From assembly GCA_030407315.1 (NCBI GenBank), contig JALQPE010002032.1, forward strand, positions 1 to 37,073: a stretch of DNA of 37,073 nucleotides, read 5' to 3'. Position 1 is the first letter of the stretch. Every line of letters starts with the position of its first letter. This document shows positions 27,452 to 36,635 of this stretch, piece by piece. The notes under the pieces were generated by a model. That model was not told the origin of the DNA. It saw nothing but the letters and a program-made list of their open reading frames with translations, and did no database searches. Origin of the DNA: Asparagopsis taxiformis. Lineage: Eukaryota; Rhodophyta; Florideophyceae; Bonnemaisoniales; Bonnemaisoniaceae. The translations under genes and the position numbers were made by a program.

Positions 27452-28857
27452 AGTAACATGGTGGATGCTTCTCCGACCTGCTCTTTCAAATACCTGTTCA
27501 CCAATACGACGTGTGGAACAATATCACCCTCTTCCATTCCAATTGGTAATAGAACGGTTATCACGTCCCCAGCTCGTGTTCCTTTTCCCTTGGCTCCTGC
27601 TCCGATTACACATTGCGATATCGCTCGCAGAGCATGCTGCCTCTCCCATTCCAATAGATGTGACATTCGCGGCTGCAGATATTTTTCGACATGCACATCA
27701 TGCTCACCGTCGTGTCGAGCCTCATAGGTAACTATGGTCCTAGCATGAAGTTCCCACAACGACGTAACCGCCACTCTTCTCCTCTTCGGTTTCCCACCAT
27801 CTCTGTCATTCTTCCTGAACCCTTTTGCTCTTTCGATGACGGCAACCTGACGAGCTCCTGGATGACATCGGATTCGAATTGCTGTTCCATCAGGTACATA
27901 AATGTGCTTCAAACCCTTTTTCCCATCGCTGTCAATGGGAACAACTGCTGTGCGAACGAATGGGTCGCTCAAAACACCCCTCCTGCACTTTGCAATGAAC
28001 GAATCTTCAATGCTGCACTCTGCGGTTGATTTTTCTCCTTCTGAGCTTCGATTGTTCGCATCACTGCGGAATGATTCAAAGATTGGTCGAGTCTGGACAT
28101 CTTTCAGAGCCCATGTGCTTGGGAGTACAATACGAACTTTCGCCATTCCTCCACAATTGTCTCTGTCATCTGTTGTTCCACGGGTTCCTACTGCACCTCG
28201 ATGCTGTGCAGCTCTTGCTCCGCTCTTTCGAAGGTCTATCGGAAACTCGATGTCACAGCTCTTTGCATAGCAGTGTTTCCTCAAGAATGGTAGTATCTTC
28301 TGTCGCATCACAGAGTCCGACGGGACGTGCTCACTTGGATCTCTGCGGAAATTCATTCCGAACAGGGTACCTTCATAGTGGGCTCTTGTCATTCTTTGAG
28401 TTCCACTCAGCTGAAGAGCCCCATACATCGCAGGCCATTGTAGTAATGCCTTGAAATCACCACATGCTTCATCCCCAGCATTTCGGTCTATCGGGCCTCC
28501 AGTTGAAATGGAATCAGAACCTCGTCCGGTTGCTTCTTCCGATTCCATTAGCGTGCTCGATGCTACGTAGATGTCACTTCCAGCTTCATCGTTGTTGCTG
28601 TACACATCAATACAACCTTCTATTGTGTCACCCATAGGGATTGGGGACTCCAATAGGTCATCTGTGGTACACTCACGTCGTAGCTCATTACCTCTCGGGA
28701 TTTCTTTGTTCATGCAGGCTGCATCACTGCTGCGGATTTCTCCCTGCAGTTTCCCAGGAAGCTGTTTACTGGGACTGGCCACATTGAGTGAATCGAATCT
28801 CGCCTTTGTCCTACGACTTGTGGTTTTCTTTCGAATAGGAGTCCGTCTCGGAGCCAT
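27397..28857 (-). CDS. CACTA transposase N-terminal region (first exon)
   Basis: A 486-residue frame from ATG 28857 with a very basic start (PRRTPIRKKTTSRRTKAR), likely a nuclear localisation or DNA-binding tail. Recognisable Tnp2 motifs are absent from this part. It contains several basic patches (GKPKRRRV) and ends VNRYLKEQ before running out of frame. It overlaps the catalytic frame. Removing a 77-nt GT-AG intron (27417-27493) fuses the two to one protein of about 1,240 residues, a normal size for Tnp2-type transposases. It could instead be a separate ORF. TAACCGTTAC lies 104 nt upstream. Confidence 0.7.
   Translation of the reverse strand: MAPRRTPIRKKTTSRRTKARFDSLNVASPSKQLPGKLQGEIRSSDAACMNKEIPRGNELRRECTTDDLLESPIPMGDTIEGCIDVYSNNDEAGSDIYVASSTLMESEEATGRGSDSISTGGPIDRNAGDEACGDFKALLQWPAMYGALQLSGTQRMTRAHYEGTLFGMNFRRDPSEHVPSDSVMRQKILPFLRKHCYAKSCDIEFPIDLRKSGARAAQHRGAVGTRGTTDDRDNCGGMAKVRIVLPSTWALKDVQTRPIFESFRSDANNRSSEGEKSTAECSIEDSFIAKCRRGVLSDPFVRTAVVPIDSDGKKGLKHIYVPDGTAIRIRCHPGARQVAVIERAKGFRKNDRDGGKPKRRRVAVTSLWELHARTIVTYEARHDGEHDVHVEKYLQPRMSHLLEWERQHALRAISQCVIGAGAKGKGTRAGDVITVLLPIGMEEGDIVPHVVLVNRYLKEQVGEASTMLLCFSRARALLKPENRPID
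27417..27493 (-). other. Candidate 77-nt intron joining the two transposase frames
   Basis: On the minus strand the donor is CAG|GTATTT and the acceptor GAAGCCAG|AA, with a pyrimidine-rich CTTTGCTTTTC upstream of the acceptor. Splicing joins AAC-AG to A-AAA-CCG and continues in the catalytic frame. Confidence 0.6.
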
Positions 28858-29816
28858 CTTGATGTTTTTGTTCTTTTCTTCTTCGCTCAGTTTTGTTGCA
28901 TAGAATACAACTCTAAACTTCTATGACATGACTACTATCTCAATACAGTACTACTACTTTTAACCGTTACGAAACCTTTCCAGGCTTTCATTCGATCCAA
29001 TGAACTGGTTCACCACAATGCTTTGCCCTATGCTCATTGCTTTATGCACATTGATTGCTATTTCATCCGGACTCAACATCGTTTTGCTATCTTGTATCGC
29101 ATCCCCTAACCACAAACCCAGCCAAGATGTATCCATTTCCGGAAAACGGCCGTTTATTTCGCAGTGATGCTCTAGGCACTAATACTGAATCTGATTTTCT
29201 CATACACGTACTTCCTACTCGTATACTCTACCATTTTCGGCCCTATTTACAAGTTGAAAGCACAATCTCTCGTTGAATCGTACTCGGTGTGATATCTTAA
29301 ATTAGCATAAATTTATATATTGCAATGCAGATTCACTGCTCGCTTGCAACATGAAAATTATAAAATTTCTCCCACACTGCTGTTTCCTAGCCGCCCACAT
29401 CCACGTGGCCCGCTTTGACTGCCTGCCAAGTGTGCTCAGAGCATGCAATGACGTCATCGATATATACCGTCCAAATCATCACTGGAAGCGCGGACTCCTC
29501 GTCCAGGAAAGTGCGCCATTTTTCCTACTCCTCGCCTCCCCCTTTCCAGTAGGCCCGATATGCTAGTGTTTTTCCTATATTTCTGTAGTGATGACGTCAT
29601 TATAGACTAGAGAAGGCGGTAGAAGATACAATAATTTTGCGCCTGTTCTGCCAGGTCATGTGCTTCAAAGCGTAATTCGCACCCTAGGTATCGTTTTTCT
29701 GGGCCTCCCATCGCACCGCTCCGTTTCAAATTCATCCCTCTATTGTTAGAGTACACGTCATTTCCGCCCGCAGAGTGCTACTTAAACAACAGATTCTGGA
29801 GATCCCTGTTTCCATC
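28858..29816. promoter_or_regulatory. Transposase upstream region
   Basis: Non-coding DNA holding TAACCGTTAC at 28961-28970 and two TGACGTCA palindromes (29449-29456, 29592-29599) of the CRE/bZIP type. Short open frames (29055, 29351) have no support. Confidence 0.45.
28961..28970 (+). promoter_or_regulatory. Shared upstream decamer TAACCGTTAC (transposase)
   Basis: Third identical copy, 104 nt upstream of the ATG at 28857. Relative to this minus-strand gene the motif is in reverse orientation, as it also is for ORF B. Confidence 0.5.
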
Positions 29817-29957
29817 TTCATATCCGTCGGAAGCAAAGCAACAACCCTGGCCGTGGAAGCCGTATAGATCATCTAAACTGCTTCCAAAGCGTAAGTTTTA
29901 GATCATCAATACGGCTCCCAAGGCCAAAGTTGTTGCTTTGTCTCCGACGGATATGAA
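29817..29957. ncRNA. Long imperfect hairpin, possible small-RNA precursor
   Basis: Two arms of about 60 nt (left starts TTCATATCCGTCGGAAGCAA, right ends CTCCGACGGATATGAA) pair with only scattered mismatches around an ~18-nt loop. No coding potential is evident. Length, near-perfect pairing and small loop resemble a plant- or alga-type microRNA or siRNA hairpin. Transcription is not shown. Confidence 0.45.
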
Positions 29958-30659
29958 CCATGATGGTACGTTTCCACAACTCACGCCACTAACCCAGTTT
30001 TCTATTCGTTTTCTCTTTCTCAGGTTTCCAGTCGGTGAGTGTTCCAATTCTACTTTCATTTATCTTTCTCTCTTACCACTTCTCCACTAATTTTCTTTTC
30101 TGCCTGTGAGTACATATCTCAATTTGGGATGCAATGGTATTTGTTAAGGTACGTTAGTCTCCTAATCACCATCAATTTCCCTCTCCAATTCAACGTCACT
30201 AACTTGTTTCCTTTCTCTACATCATTTTTTCTTCTTCTCTTCATTTCCTAGCTTATTCATGCAGCTCAATCAGTTGATAGATTTCTAGACTTTTCTAGTA
30301 GTTTTAGTTTTACTCGTCGGAATAGTGTTAGTTGTAGTAGCATTTTTAACATAGGGATTGTTTATTCTCAATGTAGCCTGCGCAAATAAACAAATCCAGA
30401 GTGAAGCTTCCCATATCGCACCCTCTTAGATTGCTACCTATCCTACCGCGTATACCTCTCGCTAGCTCATAGTCACTACGAATAAAAATTCCTAGCCGTA
30501 CTATTCTGTCCATTCCCATATGAATACCGTCCATGCCCCATCCTCATAGCGCTAGAACTGCCTTCCTCTACCCCAGAAAGATGCCCACGACAGCGTGACG
30601 CTCCATCTCATCCACCACTCCCAGACACCGAATTTTACTATATCAGGACACTACTTTTA
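29958..30659. other. Non-coding spacer before the right subterminal array
   Basis: A/T-rich with a long pyrimidine-rich stretch (about 29995-30110). I see no supported gene. Confidence 0.5.
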
Positions 30660-31184
30660 CTGTCTCCAGGTGCTGCCCAGGGCAGCACGAAATACTGTCT
30701 CCAGGTGCTGCCCAGGGCAGCACGAAATACTGTCTCCAGGTGCTGCCCAGGGCAGCACGAAATACTGTCTACAGGTGCTGCCCAGGGCAGCACAAAGTAC
30801 TGTCTACAGGTGCTGCCCAGGGCAGCACGAAATACTGTCTACAGGTGCTGCCCAGGGCAGCACAAAGTACTGTCTACAGGTGCTGCCCAGGGCAGCACAA
30901 AGTACTGTCTACAGGTGCTGCCCAGGGCAGCACAAAGTACTGTCTACAGGTGCTGCCCAGGGCAGCACAAAGTACTGTCTACAGGTACTGCCCAGGACAG
31001 TGAAAATCACTGTCTCCAGGTACTGCCCAGGACAGTGAAAATCACTGTCTCCAGGTACTGCCCAGGACAGTGAAAATCACTGTCTCCAGGTACTGCCCAG
31101 GACAGTGAAAATCACTGTCTCCAGGTACTGCCCAGGACAGTGAAAATCACTGTCTCCAGGTACTGCCCAGGACAGTGCACCGTG
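30660..31184. repeat. 15-copy 35-bp tandem array in the right subterminal region
   Basis: The first nine units carry the perfect palindrome GTGCTGCCCAGGGCAGCAC, and the last six carry GTACTGCCCAGGACAGTGAA instead. Each unit begins CTGTCTCCAGG or CTGTCTACAGG. The unit is exactly 35 bp throughout. Open frames across it are repeat artefacts. Confidence 0.95.
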
Positions 31185-31521
31185 TTGGTTCCATCTATTG
31201 TCCCAGGCAGCGTATTTCACTATCCGGCCATGTTGCCTTGGCCAATACAAAACACTATCCGCCAACACTGCCCAGTACAGTAAATTACATCATATCCAAC
31301 TATTGAATAAATCATTAATTTTTACTGTCTCCATTCACTGCCTCAGACAGTACTGTGAGACAGTGTTTTTTACTGTCTGCAGACAGTGTTCCGTACTGTC
31401 TGCCAGACAGTGCAAATCACTGTCTCCAAGTGTGGCATTAATTTTCATTTGCCGCATAGTGATTTTTACTGTCTCAGACAGTAAAAATCACTGTCTCGCA
31501 GTACTGTCTGAGGCCCCCTTT
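31185..31521. repeat. Right terminal-proximal ACTGTCT/AGACAGT repeats
   Basis: Irregularly spaced copies of the core also found at the left end, for example TTTTTACTGTCTCAGACAGT near 31470. These are the counterpart of the left subterminal cluster. Confidence 0.8.
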
Positions 31522-31535
31522 TCAACACCGTAGTG
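31522..31535 (-). repeat. Right terminal inverted repeat of the CACTA transposon
   Basis: TCAACACCGTAGTG, reverse complement of the left end. TG follows, and then copia-2 sequence resumes (TGGTCATCCGACAG). Confidence 0.92.
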
Positions 31536-32085
31536 TGGTCATCCGACAGTCGCCGCACGGCGCGGACTGTTTGTAGTCGGAGGAGGGTACTTTTTTTGTG
31601 AATTGAGCCGGCTTGAGCGCCTTTGTTAATATGTCTGCGGCGTTATGGTTTGTGGAGATGTGCTTGAGGTCAATGTGTTTTCGTTGCACTTCTTCCTTTA
31701 AAAAGTGATATTTGATGTCGATATGTTTCGACTTTGGTGGGGTGAGGCGTCTTTGCTGTTGTAATTGCGCCTGCGTTGTCCATATATAGTGGTACTGCGT
31801 GTGAACCGGGTGCCGTAGGTCATTCAGTAGATTGCGGATGCAGTTAACGTGTAGGGTTGAGTGGAACGCCGCGACGAATTCGGCCTGCCAAGTGCTTGTC
31901 GCAATGAAACGCTGTCTTTTTGACTGCCATGCGACCGGTGAGTTGTTGTAGAAGATTACTGTTCCTGAAGTTGATCGTCGGGTTGAAGGGCAAGCAGCGT
32001 AGTCACTGTCGGAGTGGGCTGCTAGGTCTGTTGTGAACTTTGACGAGTAGGTTATGCCCGTTGTTGTGTGGTTTTCAAGTATTTC
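31536..32085 (-). pseudogene. copia-2 RNase H (frameshifted)
   Basis: Minus-strand reading recovers HSDSDYAAC, RRSTSGTVIFYN, VAWQSKRQRFIATSTWQAEF, MDNAGAITTAKT, SKHIDIKYHFLKE and a final CGDCRM, all aligned with copia-1. Frameshifts near 32085 and 31810 break it. The final codons abut the CACTA insertion. Confidence 0.85.
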
Positions 32086-32530
32086 AGTACTCGTAAGCCA
32101 GCATGCCAGTGGAGCGTTAGTGGTTTTTGTGAGTAGCGTGCCAAGTACCCGGTGATAAAGGCAATATCCGGGCGCGTCGAATCCGCCAGATACCGCAGAC
32201 TGCCAATTAAGCTGAGAAAGTCATATTGCTTAGTGTCGAGGGGGGAAGTGAGTTGTTCAGTGGTGTTAAGGATATCGCTGGCGATGGGGGAGGAGGTGGG
32301 TTTGCATGCAGACAGGTCATATTTCTGCAGTAGTTGGGAGATGTAGGAGGGTTGGGATATGGTGATTCCATGTGCATTTCGATCCACCTTCCAACCAAGT
32401 ATATGCTGAACGGGGCCGAGGTCCTTCAACTTGTATTTCTTCTGTAGTTGCCGTTTGGCTTTTTCGCGCAGGGTGGAGCTGTTCGAAATCACGAGGAAAT
32501 CATCGATTGTGATTACAAAGAAGACGAATT
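32052..32530 (-). pseudogene. copia-2 reverse transcriptase, C-terminal part
   Basis: Contains the catalytic ITIDDFLVI, LKDLGPVQHILGWKVDR, GITISQPSYISQLLQKY and DSTRPDIAFITGYLARYS. It is collinear with copia-1 RT. A frameshift near 32530 separates it from the upstream RT half, and another near 32085 ends it as KTTQQRA. Confidence 0.9.
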
Positions 32531-33421
32531 TTGATGGGTTGTGCGGTCTGTGAGCAGGAAGGTGCAGCTGTCACTGGTTAAGCGGTTGAAATGGGACAGG
32601 TGGAGGTATTTGGACAGTCCTGTGGTAAATATGGAGCATGCCTGTTTCGCTCCATACATATTGCCGGTTACTTTTCCGATATAGCCGGGATATTTATACG
32701 AACCGTCGAAGCGCTTGGGTTGATAGATGTAGAGTGTTTTGTCATCCTCGAAGGCCTCGTGTAGGAAGGCGGAATCCAAGTCCCAGTGGTGGGCTTGGTA
32801 GTTGTGTGCTGCGGCGAGTGCGAGCGCCACTCGGATGGCGTCTCTATCAGCTACGGGGGAGGATATTGCATCCGGGTTAAAGTGTTCATGTGGAGTCTGT
32901 AGGTCCCCTCTAATGTTACAGCGGGTTTTTCGCGATATAGGGTTACCGCTAGCGTCGCGTTTCGTTTTGAGGACGGTTTTAAGTGGCAGTAGTTTAGTTC
33001 CTGGTGGCAGTTCGGACTTGGGTATGTATGTTATCGTTCCACGGGCTTCGAGGTTATCAAGTTCGGCGTTCCATGATAGCGCCCATTCAGCACTATCAGG
33101 AGCTTTACGGGCTTGTGCTAGATTGCGCGGTTCTGTAAATGTGGATGGCGTGCTGGCAGGGATCGCGGTTGCGGTGTGTGCTTGCGTGTGTGCGTGGGGA
33201 TCTGAGTTTGGGTCGTATTGTTTGAAATCTGCAGTTCGACATCGAGATACTGTGTCGGTATTCTTGTCGTAGACGTAGTAATGTCGGTCGTCGACTCGTC
33301 CAATGAAATTCATTAGTGTAGCGCGTGGCTGGAGTTTGTTCTTTGGCCGTCTATCGTGAACATATATCCTAGTTGGCCGAATTCCATGCATGTTTTTAGA
33401 TCGGGCTTGCGGCCGGTCCAC
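32513..33421 (-). pseudogene. copia-2 reverse transcriptase, N-terminal part
   Basis: Shows LEARGTITYIPKSELPPGTK, RKTRCNIRGD, SPVADRDAIRVALALAAAH, HWDLDSAFLHEAF (first catalytic Asp) and GNMYGAKQA. The first ~25 residues overlap the end of the integrase frame, and a one-base shift near 33350 connects them. It ends just before the catalytic TIDD box through another shift. Confidence 0.9.
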
Positions 33422-35310
33422 ATCGTGTAGGGGATTTGTTTATGGGCGGCGTGTGGAGAATTATTGTGATTCTCAACTGCAGAGAGGAGTGCGTAGTCCC
33501 AGAGGTGTGTGGGGAGTCCAGATGTGAGTAAGGATGCGCGGATTGTGTCTAGTAATGTTCGGTTCACTCGCTCTGCCAAGGAGTTTTGTTGTGGGGTATA
33601 TGGGATGGTTGGGTGGGTTTGAACGTGGTGTTGTCTGAAAAAATTGGTGAGATCCTTTGAGAAATATTCCCGCGCGTTGTCCATTGTTGCGTCAGTAACG
33701 CGATATGGGGATAGCGTATGGATGCCTGTGATATAATCTTTGATGTGTTGTGCTGCATGGTTTTTGTGCGCTGAGAGGTGTACTTGTAAGTAACGGGTGT
33801 GTTCGTCAATGAAGGTAGCGAAAAATTTGTTTCCGGTAATTGAAGGAGGGTGAAATGGGCCACATACGTCGGTGTGGACGTGTGCTGCTATGGAGGCAGT
33901 TCGCGGGCGTGTTTTATGGAAAGGGGCTGCTGATTGTTTACCAATTGCACAGCCACTGCATGTCATGCGGGGTGGCGGTTGTTTCAGTGAGGGAGGAAGG
34001 CCGTTGGCGAGGTCGTGGAGGGCCAATTGATGTATGCGCTGTGGGTGCAGGTGTCCTAGTTTTAGGTGCCAATTATAGTAATCTTGGACATGTTGGGAGC
34101 GTGTGTGGGTTACTGGCGGGAGTGTGGCTGTTATCGGTTGTCGCTTATAGGGTGCGTTTTGCTTGCGTTCAAGGGTGGATGGGGCATTTTGAGTGGCGGG
34201 TATGGTGGAATTAATCGGGGAGGTGTTTTGGGATGGTAAAGAGGTGTTTTGTTTTGTGGGGTTGGTATGGGGAGGTCTGGTTGGGGGAGGGGGTTTTGAT
34301 ATGGGGGTGGTTTGGCGTTTCTGCGATCGTTTGGCCTTGCTGGTGAGTGGTTGTACCGTATCGTTTGTTTTGGGAGGGTTTGTAGTATTGTTTGTGAGTC
34401 GGCGTCGTAGTGCTTTAGGTGGTTTGAGAGAGGTGAGGTTTGGTTTGGCGATGGCGGGGGGTGGTGTGATGTCGTTTTGAGTTTGTTGGCTGTTGTTTTT
34501 GTTGTGTTTGGGGGATTTGCGCCTACTGGTGAAATTAAAGGGCTTTGGTACTGTGACTTTGGATTGGGTGGTAGAAGGCGGGGGAGGGTTGGTACTTGGT
34601 GCAGCGATTGAGGGAGGACGCGCCGACTTTCTGGGATTTTGTATTGGAGAATGCGTTCGGGCGCCGTGGCATGAGGTCGTGTGTGATTGGTGCTTAGGGG
34701 CATGTATCGGTGACGTGTACGTCCTGTTGGCGGCTTGGTGCGGGAGGTGAGGCTGGATAAAGTATAGTTGGTTGATTTTTGGAGCTCGCGCGATGGTGAT
34801 GCGTCTGGAAGGTCGTCGTTGTTGTCGGGTAATGTAGGCGGCATCAGAACGAAATACAATGTCGTATTGTTGGGCAAGCTGACTAACGGAGATGAGGTTG
34901 TGTTCCGCAGCTGGCATGGTGACGGCGTGTGGAATTTGGATCTGTTGCATCGCACTGAGGGGAATAGTTGCCGGTCCACAGTGTGTTATGTGAGATTGTT
35001 GACCGGATGCCACAGTTGTGGATGAGGAGGTAGGGCGCATAGTAGGTTGGTGGTTTTGTAGGTGTGTAGGTGTGGCACCGGAGTCTAGTATGTAGGAGGA
35101 AGGGGTCGAGGTATTTATTGGGCTGTCATACGGAGATGGTGGTTGTTCGTTGCGGGCGACATGACTTGACGGAGAGGAATCGCTGGGATGGAGCGGATGA
35201 ATGATAGGGAGATAAGGGTTTGGGTTTGGTGGGGGTGGGAGAGACAGTGGAGGGGGGAAAATCCGTTGGTTCTGGTATGTGTATTGTGCTTGGTGGTTTG
35301 GTTTTTGGTT
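33313..35310 (-). pseudogene. copia-2 protease and integrase
   Basis: The frame is open from 35310. The protease active site is YILDSGATPTHL (Asp at about 35083-35085). A protease-type SVSQLAQQYDIVF follows, then a Pro/Thr/Lys-rich linker of about 200 residues that is unusually long. The integrase zinc domain has WHLKLGHLHPQRI and CSGC. The core has HTDVCGPF, MDNAREYF and NSLAERVNRT with a 35-residue D-E spacing. The frame runs off at 33313 after TIDGQRTNSSHALH because of a shift into the RT frame. Confidence 0.9.
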
Positions 35311-35398
35311 TCAATTCGGCCTGGTGGTGTCGCATGAGGTTTTGTCTTGTCCAGCAATTCTGCGTGTCGTGTGTCATTGTACCGTGTAATGTGCACCA
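35126..35398 (-). pseudogene. copia-2 nucleocapsid zinc knuckle
   Basis: The minus-strand frame reads WCTLHGTMTHDTQNCW, a C-x3-H-x8-C pattern compatible with a degenerate or non-standard knuckle of copia Gag. It is in a different frame from the capsid part (35374-36567) and from the protease frame, so one or two shifts separate them. Confidence 0.55.
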
Positions 35399-36567
35399 TG
35401 GACCATTGTGGCCGGGCGGGGAGAGTGATAGTCGTGAATGTTCGTGACTGGGAAACGTGCATTCCGACGGTTACCTCTTCCTCTGTACGTACGCTGTCGT
35501 GCGGGCGGGTACTGCATTTGATAGTAAGGAGGTTGTGGATGGTGGTAGGGTGGTTGTAAAGTGGTGTGTGAGAATGTGTTTGCATGTTGATACGAGGGAG
35601 GAACCATAGTCGCCGGAATCTGAGAGGTATTGGGAAGTGTACTGGTGGTGTTGTGCGTATGCGGGACAGCTTGTTCGTGGGTGATCAGCATGGTAAATAC
35701 CAGATCCAGTGAGGGCCTCTGGCCGTCATGGAAGTTGGGAAAGTTGGCCAGTTCTCGGAGTAGCGGAGCCCAGTCCTGATGAATCTGCAGTCCGTCTATC
35801 ACAAATTTGATTGTGGTAGCTTCATCGTCGATGTTCGGGAAACCGGACTGTAACATTATGTTTCTGAGTTCTTTGTGTTTGGTTATGTAGTCGTGAATAC
35901 CAGAATCGGAGGAGTAGTGTATCTGATTGGCTGCATTGCGCAAGCTTGCTTCGGAATTCTGTGGTGGTACGATTGACAACTTGTCCTTGAGATGTTGATA
36001 AATGTATGACGGGTGGCTAGACAGTAAGGTCGGGCTGATTCCGGTGAGTACCTCCTGCGATATGTTTGGGATGATGAGGATTCGGGCTAATGCAAGATTT
36101 CGTTGATGAGCTTGCCTTTGGGGTGGGTCGGTAGGATCGGGTGGAACGGGTCCAATGATATACTCAAGTATATTATTCACTGCTGCGTGGCTTTCCACGC
36201 TGAGGCACCATTGTACCAGATTGGAAGGGGTGAGTGCAGGGAAGTCAAAATGTGGCGTTTGATGGGGTAAGGGGATGGAGTTGGCGATAGGATTGGGGGA
36301 AAGTTGAGGGGGTGAGGGATTGAGGTCGTTAGTGGTACTAGGGAGGGGAGGTTCGGTATGTGGAGTTCTCGGGGAAGGCATCGTAGGAGGTGTAAAGGGA
36401 GGGGATGGGAGTTGTTCGAGGAGGGTTTGGTGATAGAGAAGTTCGGGGTAGTGTTGAAGTGCGAGATGTCGCTGTCTTGATCGGCGGTAATTCAGGAGCC
36501 CGCTGCTCGAGGCGTTGGTGGGGGCTGAATGGTGCTGAGGATGATTTGTGTGATCGGGTCGCCGCAA
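35374..36567 (-). CDS. copia-2 Gag (capsid part)
   Basis: A 397-residue frame from ATG 36567, about 55 nt inside the primer site. It is Pro/Ser/His-rich at the start. A helical capsid-like segment follows (about residues 190-310: LKDKLSIVPPQNSEASLRNA, IHDYITKHKELRNIMLQSG, FVIDGLQIHQDW), similar in layout to the UBN2/retrotran_gag of copia elements. The tail is Tyr/Gln/Pro-rich and then basic (RGRGNRRNARF). It runs out of frame just before the zinc knuckle. Confidence 0.8.
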   Translation of the reverse strand: MRRPDHTNHPQHHSAPTNASSSGLLNYRRSRQRHLALQHYPELLYHQTLLEQLPSPPFTPPTMPSPRTPHTEPPLPSTTNDLNPSPPQLSPNPIANSIPLPHQTPHFDFPALTPSNLVQWCLSVESHAAVNNILEYIIGPVPPDPTDPPQRQAHQRNLALARILIIPNISQEVLTGISPTLLSSHPSYIYQHLKDKLSIVPPQNSEASLRNAANQIHYSSDSGIHDYITKHKELRNIMLQSGFPNIDDEATTIKFVIDGLQIHQDWAPLLRELANFPNFHDGQRPSLDLVFTMLITHEQAVPHTHNTTSTLPNTSQIPATMVPPSYQHANTFSHTTLQPPYHHPQPPYYQMQYPPARQRTYRGRGNRRNARFPVTNIHDYHSPRPATMVHGAHYTVQ

Positions 36568-36621
36568 TGTTGGGTCAGTGGGAGGGTAGTGAGAGGGAGA
36601 ACGTAATGATCGCGGGTGCGT

Positions 36622-36635
36622 CTGGGCCCATAACC
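36622..36635 (-). other. copia-2 primer-binding site matching the initiator tRNA-Met anticodon arm
   Basis: Directly inside the 5' LTR the plus strand reads CTGGGCCCATAACC, identical to the anticodon stem-loop of eukaryotic initiator tRNA-Met (CAU anticodon inside). The minus strand would pair with an internal, cleaved tRNA end and not with a CCA end. This is as described for Drosophila copia. Confidence 0.75.

Larger units (their letters stand above)
15189..31535. mobile_element. CACTA-type DNA transposon, 16,347 bp, with methyltransferase-SET cargo
   Basis: The two ends are perfect 14-bp inverted repeats, CACTACGGTGTTGA at 15189-15202 and TCAACACCGTAGTG at 31522-31535, flanked by a TG duplication at 15187-15188 and 31536-31537. 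Removing the element rejoins the copia-2 sequence between the RNase H end and the 3' LTR. A Tnp2-like transposase (25055-28857), CACTA termini, a 2-bp duplication and rich subterminal repeats together identify the EnSpm/CACTA superfamily. Besides the transposase it carries three genes: coiled-coil ORF A, possible Tudor-like ORF B and a ParB-methyltransferase-SET protein. Coding frames are nearly intact, so the copy may be recently active. Confidence 0.9.

Noticed and set aside
25055..28857. Plavaka/KDZ-type transposase
   Set aside because: KDZ transposases share distant similarity, but the CACTA ends, 2-bp duplication and Tnp2-like DYPA/PCxxC motifs fit EnSpm/CACTA better.
30595..31073. Three overlapping open frames of 87-147 residues
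   Set aside because: They are translations of the 35-bp tandem array in different frames. 35 is not a multiple of 3, and the peptide repeats simply mirror the DNA.
30660..31184. CRISPR-like regular array
   Set aside because: Units are contiguous with no unique spacers, and the setting is a eukaryotic transposon end.
15186..31538. 3-bp target duplication for the CACTA element
   Set aside because: Flanks are TTG and TGG; only TG is shared, so 2 bp is all the sequence supports.
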